The notes under the pieces are model-generated. The model made no database searches and was not told the origin of the DNA. It saw only the letters and a program-made list of their open reading frames with translations. The position numbers and the translations under genes were made by a program. Shown here one piece after another: positions 33,502 to 41,931 of a stretch of DNA of 64,000 nt; position 1 is the stretch's first letter, and each line of letters opens with the position of its first letter. This DNA comes from UBA6115 sp964346355 (lineage in GTDB: Bacteria; Bacillota; Clostridia; Christensenellales; Aristaeellaceae), in the NCBI GenBank assembly GCA_964346355.1, contig CAYFUH010000004.1:1-64000 (forward strand), in the 5' to 3' direction.

Positions 33502-34641
33502 TCAGCCGTGGTTATCTACATCCAGTTTCTCGACCTTGATTTCCATCTCCGGCAAGGTATCAAACGGCGCTACCCATGAATTGGGGCCAAAGCTGTAAAA
33601 CGCGAAAGGCCGGCTGTCGATATAGCGCACCATGCGGCATCCTTCTGCCTGCCTGGCGCTAAAGGACTGGATATGACCAATCTCATCGGTATCCATGCGG
33701 AATACGAAGCCGCTGCTGTCTGACTCCGCCTGTTTGCCCATCCCCCAGACGGTATAGCCGCCGTCTTTCCGCTGAGAAATCAACTGGGGTTTGATACTCA
33801 GTGCGTCCGCCGCGTAATGCCAGTCTTCCGCAGCTTCCGCCAAGGGCGCGTAGACGTGAATGGCGAAGGTGTTGAAAGGCTTGTCCCCGGAATTGTCTTT
33901 TACAAGAGCGGTCAGGCCGCCCAGGTGGTTGAAGGCGGCGTCCGGCTCAAACCCATGAAGCAGATTGCGCTCATACAGGTAGGCGGAACGAAGCGTTTCG
34001 GTGCCGTTTTCATCCAGATAGACCAATGCCTGATCGGCCATACGCTGGGTGAAGTCCTCGTTATCACTGGCCTTGCCCCAGATGAGCAGCATATGCCCCT
34101 TCCCCTTAAGCCAGGCCCACATCACCGCCGAATTGGGACGGATGACGTCAAAAGTTACCGGCTGCGCCTGGCCATTCAGGTCGATTTCAAACATCTGGTG
34201 CTCTTTTTCTCCCTGCAGGGTGCCATATATCCTGTCCCCCGCGACCAGCAGGGGCACCATCTCATCCGGCAGCAGCTGGGAACGGAGATGTTGGCCTTTT
34301 TGACTGATGATTTCCAGATAGCGCTTGCCGTCCGCCCAGGTGTTGACCAGGGCAAAGCTGCCGTTTGTCAACTGATGCGGACCCCCCCAGTACTGCTTCC
34401 CAGCCGGGATGGCACAGGACCACAACAGTTTGCCCTCCCGATTCACGCAGCGCACCTCATCCTGAGGAAGGGTGATGTCCTTCTTGCTGGGCACGTACAC
34501 CACCCGGCCATCCGGCAAAAACAGGGCGGTGAACACCTGGCCATCAAACACAAGGGCATCCCCGCCTGGCGCCTCCTCCACAAGACCCGTCAGGGGTACT
34601 GTGAGCATGAACGCCAACGCGATGATGAGTAGTTTTTTCAT
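33502..34641 (-). CDS. Secreted protein of unknown function, beta-propeller-like
   Basis: 379 residues with signal peptide MKKLLIIALAFMLTVPLTG and no lipobox or further membrane helix. The body contains recurring strand patterns such as GRVVYVPSKKD, GKLLWSCAIPAGKQYWGG, NGSFALVNTWADGKRYLEI and GGYTVWGMGKQAES, which resemble propeller blades of the kind seen in PQQ-like or SMP-30-like repeats. No catalytic motif or homologue is recognised. The ATG at 34641 is chosen for its AGGAGAG site and signal peptide; the frame upstream has neither. Confidence 0.7.
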   Translation of the reverse strand: MKKLLIIALAFMLTVPLTGLVEEAPGGDALVFDGQVFTALFLPDGRVVYVPSKKDITLPQDEVRCVNREGKLLWSCAIPAGKQYWGGPHQLTNGSFALVNTWADGKRYLEIISQKGQHLRSQLLPDEMVPLLVAGDRIYGTLQGEKEHQMFEIDLNGQAQPVTFDVIRPNSAVMWAWLKGKGHMLLIWGKASDNEDFTQRMADQALVYLDENGTETLRSAYLYERNLLHGFEPDAAFNHLGGLTALVKDNSGDKPFNTFAIHVYAPLAEAAEDWHYAADALSIKPQLISQRKDGGYTVWGMGKQAESDSSGFVFRMDTDEIGHIQSFSARQAEGCRMVRYIDSRPFAFYSFGPNSWVAPFDTLPEMEIKVEKLDVDNHG

Positions 34642-34735
34642 GATGCACTCTCCTGTCAAAGGTTTTGAACATTGTGTATTCAGGAATAGAACGCGCCCGG
34701 GGTTCGTTTTCCTGCATATTTGGCAGCCTAAAACA

Positions 34736-34764
34736 TTGACATCAAAACACCACTTTAGTACCCT
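34736..34764 (+). promoter_or_regulatory. Promoter of the HAD phosphatase gene
   Basis: TTGACA (34736-34741), 17 bases, TACCCT (34759-34764); the -10 is imperfect. GGGAGG lies before the ATG at 34796. Confidence 0.55.
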
Positions 34765-34795
34765 GATGCCCGAGTTTGTTTTGGGAGGACACGGG

Positions 34796-35434
34796 ATGAA
34801 GCGGAAATTGGCACTGTTTGACTTTGATGACACCATGATCAAGGGGGACAGCATCTCTACTTTGGTGCGTCAATTTGTCAAACAGGGGCATATGTCCCTC
34901 CCCTACCTGATGAAAACATTGTGGGCTACCCTGCAGTGGAAAATGGGGAAGGTGCCGGTGGAAGTGGCCAAGTCCATGTCGCTCTCTCCGCTCAATAAAA
35001 TGGGTCAGGAGCAGGTTGAGCAGTACTGCAGGGCATTTGTCAAAGACCACCTGGTGCCCAACCTGTACCAGGACGCGGTGGATAAAATGATAGCACATCA
35101 TGAAGCGGGTGACCTGGTGCTGCTGGTCTCCGCTTCCCCGAATGTGTACTTGCAGCACCTGAAGAGCGCGCTGCCTGTTGATGACATCCTCGCTACGCAG
35201 AGCAACCAGGCGCATTTGGTCACCCTGAATGTTGTGCGGGAGGAAAAGAACCGCCAGATTATGGCGTGGCTCAATGCGCGCGGGATTGAAGCGGACTGGG
35301 AAGCATCCAGCGCGTATGGCGACAGCGCCAACGACCTGCCGATGCTTGGCATGGTGGGCAAGCCCCACCTGGTGAACCCTAAACCCAGGACGCGGGAGTT
35401 GGGCAAGGACATTCCCGTCCTTCATTGGAAATAA
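34796..35434 (+). CDS. HAD-superfamily phosphatase, subfamily IB (SerB-like)
   Basis: 212 residues with all HAD motifs: DFDDT (9-13, nucleophile D9 and acid D11), VSASP near residue 112, the conserved lysine before it, and YGDSANDLPML near the C-terminus for Mg binding. The helical cap between motifs I and II fits the IB group, which includes phosphoserine phosphatase and phosphatases of small phosphomonoesters. The substrate is unknown. The ATG at 34796 has GGGAGG seven bases upstream; the frame extends much further upstream through the divergent gene and is not used. Confidence 0.88.
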   Translation: MKRKLALFDFDDTMIKGDSISTLVRQFVKQGHMSLPYLMKTLWATLQWKMGKVPVEVAKSMSLSPLNKMGQEQVEQYCRAFVKDHLVPNLYQDAVDKMIAHHEAGDLVLLVSASPNVYLQHLKSALPVDDILATQSNQAHLVTLNVVREEKNRQIMAWLNARGIEADWEASSAYGDSANDLPMLGMVGKPHLVNPKPRTRELGKDIPVLHWK

Positions 35435-35455
35435 TCCAGAGGATATTAAGGCATT

Positions 35456-35481
35456 AAAAAAAGTGGCCGAAGCCACTTTTT
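35456..35481. terminator. Bidirectional terminator between HAD gene and rplS
   Basis: AAAAGTGGC/GCCACTTTT with tetraloop CGAA; A-run on the left and T-run on the right. Confidence 0.9.
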
Positions 35482-35500
35482 ATTTGCGATGGATGAGCGC

Positions 35501-35851
35501 TTAGCGCTGGGACGCGTCCTTGATCTTGGCAGCCTTGCCCTGACGAGAGCGCAGGTAGTACAGCTTGGCGCGGCGGACTTTGCCCGGGCGGACCAATTCA
35601 ATGCGGTCAACACGCGGGGAGTGCAGCGGGAAGGTACGTTCCACACCGATGCCATAGGACATGCGGCGCACGGTAAAGGTTTCACGGTTAAAGCCATTGC
35701 GCTTGGCGATGACGGTGCCTTCAAAGGCCTGCAGGCGCTCACGGCTGCCCTCAACGACCTTTACGAACACGCGGACTGTGTCACCGATGCCAAAGTCGAT
35801 GCGGTCATCGCGCATCTGCTGCTTCTCAAGGGAACGGATAATCTCACTCAT
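35501..35851 (-). CDS. rplS: Ribosomal protein L19
   Basis: 116 residues, the usual length. It is a component of the 50S subunit near the 30S interface. GDTVRVFVKVVEGSRERLQAFEGTVIAK and FPLHSPRVDRIELVRPGKVRRAKLYYLR are strongly conserved. GGAGG lies eight bases before the ATG. It is transcribed alone here, separated from the rpsP-rimM-trmD cluster often found in other bacteria. Confidence 0.98.
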   Translation of the reverse strand: MSEIIRSLEKQQMRDDRIDFGIGDTVRVFVKVVEGSRERLQAFEGTVIAKRNGFNRETFTVRRMSYGIGVERTFPLHSPRVDRIELVRPGKVRRAKLYYLRSRQGKAAKIKDASQR

Positions 35852-35935
35852 GGGGTTTCCTCCTTACCTTACAGACGTTCATGCATCGGCCTGGATACAG
35901 CGGACCGTCCAATGTCACGGCGACAATCATACCAC

Positions 35936-35965
35936 AGTTGTTATGCGGAATGCAAACATTATTTT
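35936..35965 (-). promoter_or_regulatory. Promoter of rplS with leader of about 75 nt
   Basis: Minus-strand TTGCAT (35965-35960), 18 bases, TATGAT (35941-35936) with an extended TGG before it. The leader to the ATG at 35851 is long enough to hold a regulatory hairpin (GACG and CGTC arms are seen), but I could not match the known L19 leader motif. Confidence 0.6.
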
Positions 35966-36027
35966 TCCTTATCATGTGTTATGGCCGGTTTTGAGGTATC
36001 AACGCTGTCTTTGCTTAAACATATAGC

Positions 36028-36057
36028 AGAAAACCGCCTCGTTTGAAGCGGTTTTCT
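36028..36057 (-). terminator. Terminator of the nfeD-floA operon
   Basis: A ten-base stem AGAAAACCGC/GCGGTTTTCT with a ten-base loop lies just beyond the last gene of the operon. The T-run is part of the stem (TTTT), so it is slightly atypical. Confidence 0.7.
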
Positions 36058-36076
36058 GGCGGTTTGAAACCTGCCC

Positions 36077-36556
36077 TCAGGCACCCCCGCGCGCCTGGTA
36101 GTACGGTTTACGCGCAGAGGGCGGGCGGGTTAGGATCTCCTTGGTGATAACAGCCTGTACCAGGGAAGCGCCGGACAAAACAGGCATCACACCGGGTTTT
36201 TTAGGCGCCATTTGCGGATGCGCTTTTTGAGCCCGGCTGACCGCCTGCAAATCAGCTTCCTTGCGGCGCTTTTCCATCTTCTCGTTGAAGGCGGGCGTAT
36301 CCGCCATGTGCTTTTGTCCTTCCTCGGAGCGATCTATCTGCGTACGCGGCGCAGGCTTTTCTTCCTCCTTGCGCAGCAGCGGGTGTTGGTAGGGGGCAGC
36401 CTCAAAAAAGCCGGCTGGCTGCGGGGACGCCGCCTGCCGCTGTTGGTTCAGGCTGTTGCGGATGCGGCTTTCCGCCTGGAATTGGCGGATGATGCGCCTG
36501 AAAATGGCGCTGACCAAAAACAGCACAAACAGCAAACCCAAGCTGAAATTAGGCAT
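36077..36556 (-). CDS. Single-pass membrane protein, third gene of the flotillin operon
   Basis: 159 residues. One transmembrane helix at the N-terminus (LGLLFVLFLVSAIF) is followed by a charged, glutamine- and proline-rich tail (NQQRQAASPQPAG, EEEKPAPRTQIDRSEEG) ending in a more hydrophobic stretch. The tail should be cytoplasmic and largely disordered. It follows floA by 33 bases, like the extra small gene that often accompanies floA in Bacillota, but it is not clearly homologous to YqfB. The ATG at 36556 is chosen because GGAGG is six bases upstream; GTG at 36562 is too close to it. Confidence 0.65.
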   Translation of the reverse strand: MPNFSLGLLFVLFLVSAIFRRIIRQFQAESRIRNSLNQQRQAASPQPAGFFEAAPYQHPLLRKEEEKPAPRTQIDRSEEGQKHMADTPAFNEKMEKRRKEADLQAVSRAQKAHPQMAPKKPGVMPVLSGASLVQAVITKEILTRPPSARKPYYQARGGA

Positions 36557-36589
36557 ACTCACCCTCCTTTCCCTGTAAGTAGCGGCGCA

Positions 36590-37579
36590 TTACTGGCCTT
36601 GGGGCGGCGTCTCGCGCGGGTCCGCTGCCTTGCTGATGCCGTCGCGCATTTGCGTATCGGCCATGATGTTTTGCATTTGGTAATAGTCCATCACACCCAG
36701 TTTGCCGGTGCGCAGGGCTTCCGCCATGGCCAGGGGCACTTCGGCCTCCGCCTGGACCACCTTGGCGCGCATCTCCTGGACTTCGGCTTTCATTTCCTGC
36801 TCACGCGCGACAGCCATTGCCCTGCGCTCTTCCGCGCGGGCCTGGGCGATGCGGCGATCGGCCTCGGCCTGATCCATCTGCAATTGGGCGCCGATGTTAC
36901 GGCCTACGTCCACATCGGCGATGTCAATGGACAAAATCTCAAACGCGGTCCCGGCGTCCAGGCCCTTGTTGAGCACAGTACGGCTGATGAGATCCGGGTT
37001 TTCCAGCACTTCTTTATGGGTGGGAGAGGAACCGATGGTGGTGACAATGCCTTCACCGACACGGGCCATGACCGTCTCCTCACCGGCGCCGCCGACCAAT
37101 TGCTGGATGCTGGTGCGCACGGTGACGCGCGCCTTGGCGCGCAGCTCGATGCCGTCCTTGGCGATGGCTGCGACGGGCGGGGATTCAATCACCTTGGGGA
37201 TAACGCTCATCTGGACGGCTTCCAGCACATCACGGCCGGCCAGGTCAATGGCGCAGGTTTGCTCGAAGGTGAGCTTGATGGCAGCCTGCTGCGCGGATAT
37301 CAGGGCTTTGACCACGCGCTCGATGTTGCCGCCAGCCAGGAAGTGCTTTTCCAGTTGGTTGACGGTAAGGTTCAAGCCCGCTTTGCTGGCGGTGATCAGG
37401 GAATCAACCAGCCGCTGCGGGGAGATGCGGCGCAGGCGCATACCAATTAAAGTGAAGATGGTCAGCGGGACGCCTGAGGCGCGGGCCCTGATCCACAGCC
37501 CGATGGGCACATAGCGGAAGAAGACCACAAACAGCAAAATAACAGCAACGACAACAATCCCGAGCAGAATCTCCGGCAT
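36590..37579 (-). CDS. floA: Flotillin-like membrane scaffold FloA
   Basis: 330 residues, the length of Bacillus FloA (YqfA). An N-terminal membrane segment (IVVVAVILLFVVFFRYVP) inserts into the membrane, followed by the SPFH-type region (GMRLRRISPQRLVDSLI, VEAVQMSVIPKVIESPP, GIELRAKARVTVRT) and a coiled coil rich in alanine and glutamate (about 235-300). FloA organises membrane microdomains and affects membrane fluidity and cell-wall assembly. I chose the ATG at 37579 with AGGAGG seven bases upstream. NfeD is encoded just before it. Confidence 0.95.
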   Translation of the reverse strand: MPEILLGIVVVAVILLFVVFFRYVPIGLWIRARASGVPLTIFTLIGMRLRRISPQRLVDSLITASKAGLNLTVNQLEKHFLAGGNIERVVKALISAQQAAIKLTFEQTCAIDLAGRDVLEAVQMSVIPKVIESPPVAAIAKDGIELRAKARVTVRTSIQQLVGGAGEETVMARVGEGIVTTIGSSPTHKEVLENPDLISRTVLNKGLDAGTAFEILSIDIADVDVGRNIGAQLQMDQAEADRRIAQARAEERRAMAVAREQEMKAEVQEMRAKVVQAEAEVPLAMAEALRTGKLGVMDYYQMQNIMADTQMRDGISKAADPRETPPQGQ

Positions 37580-37607
37580 ACCAGCACCTCCTAAAAAATT
37601 GAGTTCA

Positions 37608-38114
37608 TCAAACATCGGCCTTTACCTCTTCCACTAAAATCCGGGCGCCTTCGACCGCCGTAATGACCACCTGGGCGCCTTTGGCGATGAAATCGCCTTC
37701 GCTTACAACGTTGAGCCGCTCACCGTCCACCTCGGCGATGCCCGCGGGGCGCAGTACCGTGATGGTCTGGCCGGTTTTACCGACATAGCCATCGTATTCA
37801 TCGGTGGATACAAAGCCGTCCTTGCGGGTCTGCCCGCCCTTGAGCACCAGGGGCGACTTGGACAGGCGTCCCTTTGAGGCTGAGCGCATCGAGATGGTCA
37901 GCGCGATGCCGGTGAGGACCAATTCGCCCGCGGCCAGGCTCAACCCTGCGATTAAGCCATGCCGGATCCAGGTGAAATACACACTGGCTGCCAACAGGGC
38001 GAAGCCGGCAATCCCCGGCACGCCAAAGCCCGGCATGAACACTTCTACAACAATCAAGCCCGTACCGACAAGGACACAGATGATGATTGCCAGGTTCTCT
38101 ACAATGAATTCCAT
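37608..38114 (-). CDS. NfeD-family membrane protein with OB-fold
   Basis: 168 residues of the short NfeD1b type without the serine-protease domain. The N-terminal half has about three to four membrane helices (LAIIICVLVGTGLIVVEV, PGIAGFALLAASVYF). The C-terminal OB-fold reads GKTGQTITVLRPAGIAEVDG and ARILVEEV. NfeD proteins are encoded with flotillins and are thought to partner them, as here (29 bases before floA). The ATG at 38114 is six to seven bases from GGAGG; the ATG six bases upstream is too close. Confidence 0.92.
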   Translation of the reverse strand: MEFIVENLAIIICVLVGTGLIVVEVFMPGFGVPGIAGFALLAASVYFTWIRHGLIAGLSLAAGELVLTGIALTISMRSASKGRLSKSPLVLKGGQTRKDGFVSTDEYDGYVGKTGQTITVLRPAGIAEVDGERLNVVSEGDFIAKGAQVVITAVEGARILVEEVKADV

Positions 38115-38223
38115 ACTCATCCCTCCTTACTGTAATTCTACCCGAAAACGGTTAATTTTACCCATTTGCAGCCTTGCATATCGCTTGCTTTTACAAGCTT
38201 GTTGGGCGGTTTTTGCCCCAGTG

Positions 38224-38793
38224 CTACGCCCCCTTGGCAGGCAATTCTGCCAGCTTGTCCCGGACAGCCTGTAAATCCTTCCAGGCATCCCGCTTTTTGG
38301 CAGGATCCCGCAAGAGGGCTGAGGGATGGAAGGTGGGCAGGATGAACACGCCTTTTGATTCCGTCCACTGCCCGCGGCAGCGGGTGATGCGCATCTGCTG
38401 CCCCAGCACTACCCGCAGCGCGCTCGCGCCCAGCAGGAGAATCACCTGCGGACGGATCAGGCGTGTCTGCTCCCTCAAAAAGGGCAGGCAGGTGGCGACT
38501 TCCTCCGGCAGGGGCGCGCGGTTGCCGGGCGGGCGGCATTTGACCACGTTGGCGATGAAAACATCCTCCCGCGCAAGATCGATGGCCGCCAGCATCCTGG
38601 TGAGCAATTGCCCCGCCTTCCCCACAAAAGCAAGGCCGGAGGCATCCTCATCCGCCCCCGGCCCCTCGCCAATGAGCATTAAGCGGGCATTCCGGTTGCC
38701 CTGGCCTGGCACCTTGTTGGTAATGCCCTGTGCAAGCGCGCAGCGCGCACAGGCCTCTATCTGTGTATTGAGTTGCTCCCAGCGTTCGTCCAT
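38224..38793 (-). CDS. Uracil-DNA glycosylase, iron-sulfur (family 4/5-like)
   Basis: 189 residues. It removes uracil from DNA. GEGPGADEDASGLAFVGKAGQLL (42-64) is the family 4 active-site motif, and FHPSALL near 164 is the DNA-contacting motif. Cysteines at 15, 18, 86 and 102 match the four iron-sulfur ligands (CARC, VVKCRPPGNR, ATC). The start ATG shares one base with the stop of the preceding small gene (TGATG), and no separate ribosome-binding site is seen, so it depends on translational coupling. Confidence 0.93.
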   Translation of the reverse strand: MDERWEQLNTQIEACARCALAQGITNKVPGQGNRNARLMLIGEGPGADEDASGLAFVGKAGQLLTRMLAAIDLAREDVFIANVVKCRPPGNRAPLPEEVATCLPFLREQTRLIRPQVILLLGASALRVVLGQQMRITRCRGQWTESKGVFILPTFHPSALLRDPAKKRDAWKDLQAVRDKLAELPAKGA

Positions 38794-39005
38794 CAGGAAA
38801 AACGGGTGTTGATGAAGGTAAAAGTGTTGCTGATGTCGCGCCTGAGCCAGTTGACCAGGCTGAAAATGAGCAGCAGCATCAGGAGGATCACAACGACGCC
38901 CAGGATGACGCCTACAAAGTCCGTCATGCCCGCGGCGAAGCGGTAGCGGTCCTGCTTCGCGGCGCGCTCCTCTTCCTTTAGGGTGAAATAATCCTGATGA
39001 TCCAT
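38793..39005 (-). CDS. Small single-pass membrane protein
   Basis: 70 residues. An acidic and basic N-terminal tail (DHQDYFTLKEEERAAKQDRYR) is followed by one long hydrophobic helix (FVGVILGVVVILLMLLLIFSLV) and the end RRDISNTFTFINTRFS. The family is not recognised. GGAGGG lies five bases before the ATG at 39005; a second ATG directly upstream is too close. It has its own promoter and is coupled to the uracil-DNA glycosylase gene. Confidence 0.7.
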   Translation of the reverse strand: MDHQDYFTLKEEERAAKQDRYRFAAGMTDFVGVILGVVVILLMLLLIFSLVNWLRRDISNTFTFINTRFS

Positions 39006-39022
39006 CATATCCCTCCACTCGT

Positions 39023-39051
39023 AGTGTACAGGAAGGGCGGGGTTGATTCAA
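39023..39051 (-). promoter_or_regulatory. Promoter of the small membrane protein / uracil-DNA glycosylase pair
   Basis: Minus-strand TTGAAT (39051-39046), 17 bases, TACACT (39028-39023), diverging from the nucleotidyltransferase promoter. Confidence 0.65.
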
Positions 39052-39058
39052 GCAATTT

Positions 39059-39074
39059 TTGCGCAATCGCGCAA
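39059..39074. promoter_or_regulatory. Palindromic operator candidate between divergent promoters
   Basis: TTGCGC-AATC-GCGCAA, a perfect inverted repeat of six-base arms. It sits between the -35 elements of two divergent promoters, where one dimeric regulator could control both. The regulator is unknown. Confidence 0.4.
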
Positions 39075-39080
39075 TTTCCG

Positions 39081-39110
39081 TTGGATATTTGCTGTTTCTT
39101 GTGCTATTCT
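39081..39110 (+). promoter_or_regulatory. Promoter of the nucleotidyltransferase gene
   Basis: TTGGAT (39081-39086), 18 bases, TATTCT (39105-39110) preceded by TGC, an extended -10. Confidence 0.6.
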
Positions 39111-39137
39111 GATACCAACAAAACCAAGGAGGATACG

Positions 39138-40055
39138 ATGAATAAGAAACCCATTCTGGTGGTGATGGCCGCGGGCATCGGCAGCCGCTTTGGCGGGCTC
39201 AAGCAGATGACGCCTTTTGGCGCGCACGGTGAAAGCCTGATTGATTATTCCCTGTTTGATGCGCTGCGCGCCGGCTTTGAGCGCGTTATTTTTATCGTCA
39301 ACAACCGCATCAAGGATGATTTCCGCGAGATCGTCGGCAAAAACGTCGAAAACCGCATGGAAGTGCAGTATGTGATGCAGGAGCTGGACAAGCTGCCCGA
39401 AGGCTTGCGTATCCCGGAAGGCCGCAACAAGCCCTGGGGTACCGCGCACGCGATCCTCTGCTGCAAGGACGCCATTGACGCCCCTTTTTGCGCGCTGAAC
39501 GGTGACGATTTCTACGGCCTGGACGCCATGGAAAAATTGTTTGGTTTCTTAGACGCGGGCCCCGAAAAGGACCACTACGCAATGGCGGGTTTCCAGCTGC
39601 AAAACACCCTGTCAGACGCGGGCTATGTCTCCCGCGGCGAGTGCCAGGTGAATGAAGAGGGCTATCTGGACAGCATCATTGAGCGCTTGCACATCATCCC
39701 CACCATTGATGGGCCCATGTACACCCTTGATAACCAGGTGTATCACCGCCTGAGCGGGGAGACCACGGTGTCCATGAACATGTGGGCTTTCACCCCCAGC
39801 CTGCTGGACCATATTGAAGCGCGCTTCCTGGATTTTTACGAGGAAGCGATGAAAACCAATCCATTGAAGGCCGAGTTTTACCTGCCCAACCTGGTGGGTG
39901 ACCTGCTCAAGGATAAGGAAGCAAAGGTCAAAGTCTTCACCTCCAAGGATCGCTGGTTTGGTGTCACCAACGCATCAGACCGCCCCCTGGTGGAAGCCGC
40001 CCTGCGCGAATTGACCGCCACAGGCAAGTACCCGGACGGGCTGTGGAAGAAATAA
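39138..40055 (+). CDS. Nucleotidyltransferase-family protein (sugar-phosphate NTP transferase fold)
   Basis: 305 residues. The N-terminal signature AAGIGSRFGGLKQM (11-24) binds the nucleoside triphosphate, and the fold of GT-A nucleotidyltransferases continues with FCALNGDDFYGLDAM and a C-terminal VTNASDRPLVEAALREL. Enzymes of this group join an NTP to a sugar phosphate or related small molecule. The substrate is not clear, and no sugar-nucleotide genes are adjacent. AAGGAGG precedes the ATG. A much longer frame upstream lacks a start signal. Confidence 0.82.
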   Translation: MNKKPILVVMAAGIGSRFGGLKQMTPFGAHGESLIDYSLFDALRAGFERVIFIVNNRIKDDFREIVGKNVENRMEVQYVMQELDKLPEGLRIPEGRNKPWGTAHAILCCKDAIDAPFCALNGDDFYGLDAMEKLFGFLDAGPEKDHYAMAGFQLQNTLSDAGYVSRGECQVNEEGYLDSIIERLHIIPTIDGPMYTLDNQVYHRLSGETTVSMNMWAFTPSLLDHIEARFLDFYEEAMKTNPLKAEFYLPNLVGDLLKDKEAKVKVFTSKDRWFGVTNASDRPLVEAALRELTATGKYPDGLWKK

Positions 40056-40068
40056 TGTAAATTGATAC

Positions 40069-40110
40069 AAAAAAACGACCCATGCGGCTTTTTTGCTGCA
40101 TGGGTCGTTT
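40069..40110. terminator. Bidirectional terminator between nucleotidyltransferase and degV
   Basis: A 13-bp stem AAACGACCCATGC/GCATGGGTCGTTT with a 12-base loop and flanking A- and T-rich runs, between convergent genes. Confidence 0.9.
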
Positions 40111-40123
40111 GCTGGTTGTTTTA

Positions 40124-40984
40124 TCAGGTGGCTGGCAGGGCTTGCACCGCGATGCCGATGATGCCGGGGCCGGTATGCACGCTGAGCGCCGGGCTGATGT
40201 CCGTCTTGATGAAGCGTTCGCACTGCGGTAGTTTGCGCTTTAATTCCTCCATCACCCGGTTGGCTTCCTCCACCGCACTGCCGTGGGCGACCGCGACAGA
40301 GAAGCGCAGGTGCTTGCCGGCTTCGGCGACGGCGATGGAAATGGTCTTGGCCAAAGCCTGTGCGCTGCCGCGCACCTTGGCCACTGTCTCATAAATGCCG
40401 TCGGTATTGCAGCTGATGACCGGACGCATCTTGAGCAGGGAGCCCAAAACCGCGGACACCTTGCCGATGCGGCCGCCCTTGGCCAGATATTCCAGCGTGT
40501 CCAGGCAAAAATAGACGTGGGATTTTTCAATGCTTTCCCGCAGTTTTTTGAGGATGCCCTCAAGCGGCTCGCCTTTTTTGATCAGTTCGGCAGCCAGCAT
40601 TGCCTGCTGGCCTGCGCCGATACCGATGTTTTTGGTATCCAGCATGTGATAGTCCAACTTGCCGTACTGCTCCGCCAGCATCCGCATCAGGTTGTGGGTG
40701 CCGGACAGCCCGCTTGAAATGGTGATGATGAGCACCGTGTCGTAGCCCTCTTGCACCATCTGTTCAAACAGGGCGTTCACACGCTCCGTGCTGGGCAGGG
40801 AGGTGGTGGGAATCTCCTCCTCCAGGCGGTCATAGATTTCCTGGAGCGTGATGTCGATGCGGTCCTCGTACTCACGGTCTTTATAAATAATTTTCAGGGG
40901 CGCTACAAAAATGTTGTGCTCCTTGGCAAATGCCGGCGGAACATCGGCCCCTGAATCCACTAAAATTGCAATCTTTTTGTCCAT
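40124..40984 (-). CDS. DegV-family fatty-acid-binding protein (FakB type)
   Basis: 286 residues. DegV proteins hold a fatty acid for phosphorylation by FakA. It begins KIAILVDSGADVP and carries PTTSLPS (lipid-carboxylate contact), ITISSGLSGTHN, and LEYLAKGGRIGKVSAVLG, the standard signature. It could use the kinase domain of the fusion protein encoded at 19168 or another FakA. GGAGG lies five bases before the ATG at 40984. It follows the ttcA-like gene by 39 bases and may share its transcript. Confidence 0.92.
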   Translation of the reverse strand: MDKKIAILVDSGADVPPAFAKEHNIFVAPLKIIYKDREYEDRIDITLQEIYDRLEEEIPTTSLPSTERVNALFEQMVQEGYDTVLIITISSGLSGTHNLMRMLAEQYGKLDYHMLDTKNIGIGAGQQAMLAAELIKKGEPLEGILKKLRESIEKSHVYFCLDTLEYLAKGGRIGKVSAVLGSLLKMRPVISCNTDGIYETVAKVRGSAQALAKTISIAVAEAGKHLRFSVAVAHGSAVEEANRVMEELKRKLPQCERFIKTDISPALSVHTGPGIIGIAVQALPAT

Positions 40985-41023
40985 GCTGTCCTCCTGATCT
41001 GGTTGCATGGCATTGTAGAGTTT

Positions 41024-41887
41024 CTAAAACAACCTGTCAACTGATATCTTACCCGAATCGCCCTCATCTGAAAACTGCTGCATGAACGAAATGGACGGCG
41101 CGCCTTCATGCTCCTTATGGCTGAGGATTGTAGCCAGGTTGACGTTTTCACTGGACGCGATGATGTTGTCGATGATGTTGGACTGCTCCTGCTCCAGTTG
41201 CGCAAGCAGCCGCTTTACCCGCGCGCGCTTGCCGCCGTCTTCAGACCGGGTCACCCGGCAGGCGCAGCTGGTGGTGGTGATGTTTGTGGAAGAAAGCCAG
41301 TTGATGATGGCTTTCTCCCGCACCAGATACATGGGGCGGATGAGCTCCATCCCCTCATAGTTTTCGCTCTTGAGCCGGGGCATCATGGTTTTGAACTGGC
41401 CGCCATATAAGACGCTTAGCAGAATGGTTTCCGCCGCGTCATCCCGGTGGTGGCCCAGGGCGATTTTGTTGCAGCCGCGCTTTTTGGCCTCCTTATACAG
41501 ATAGCCCCGGCGCATGGCTGCGCAGACATGGCAGGGGGAGGTGGCCACACTCTCTACGATCTCATAAATATCGGTGTCAAACACGTCCGGTGCAATGCCG
41601 ATGGCGGCAGCAGCGTTCAGCATTTTTTGCCGGTTTTCCTGGCCAAAGCCCGGATCCATGGACAGATAGATGACCTCAAAGGGCACCGTGCTGTATTTTT
41701 TCAAGGTCTGCATGCATTTGGCCAGCAGCAGGGAATCCTTGCCGCCGGACAGGCAAACAGCGATCTTATCCCCCGGCTGCGCCATCTGATAGCGCTTGAC
41801 CGCGGACAAAAAGGGGCTCCAGATCTGTTTTCGAAACCGGGTGGTGAGGGCGTGCGCCATCTCATCCCGGCGGGGTTTTTCGCTCAA
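41024..41887 (-). CDS. TtcA/TilS-like PP-loop tRNA-thiolation protein
   Basis: 287 residues. The PP-loop CLSGGKDS (45-52) binds ATP, and the cysteine pair SPCHVC (C119, C122) with a further cysteine near 210 matches TtcA-type iron-sulfur enzymes that make 2-thiocytidine at position 32 of tRNA. LGHHRDDAAETIL is also typical. The start codon is TTG with GGAGG seven bases upstream; no in-frame ATG fits. The exact modification is inferred from the family. It lies divergently from the inositol monophosphatase gene. Confidence 0.85.
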   Translation of the reverse strand: MSEKPRRDEMAHALTTRFRKQIWSPFLSAVKRYQMAQPGDKIAVCLSGGKDSLLLAKCMQTLKKYSTVPFEVIYLSMDPGFGQENRQKMLNAAAAIGIAPDVFDTDIYEIVESVATSPCHVCAAMRRGYLYKEAKKRGCNKIALGHHRDDAAETILLSVLYGGQFKTMMPRLKSENYEGMELIRPMYLVREKAIINWLSSTNITTTSCACRVTRSEDGGKRARVKRLLAQLEQEQSNIIDNIIASSENVNLATILSHKEHEGAPSISFMQQFSDEGDSGKISVDRLF

Positions 41888-41931
41888 AGGTCATCCTCCA
41901 GTGTGAATCGGGTATTTATTGGATATCATGC

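Noticed and set aside
36212..37450. Long plus-strand frame opposite floA
   Set aside because: Antisense shadow of a clearly conserved protein; histidine- and glutamine-rich composition typical of such shadows.
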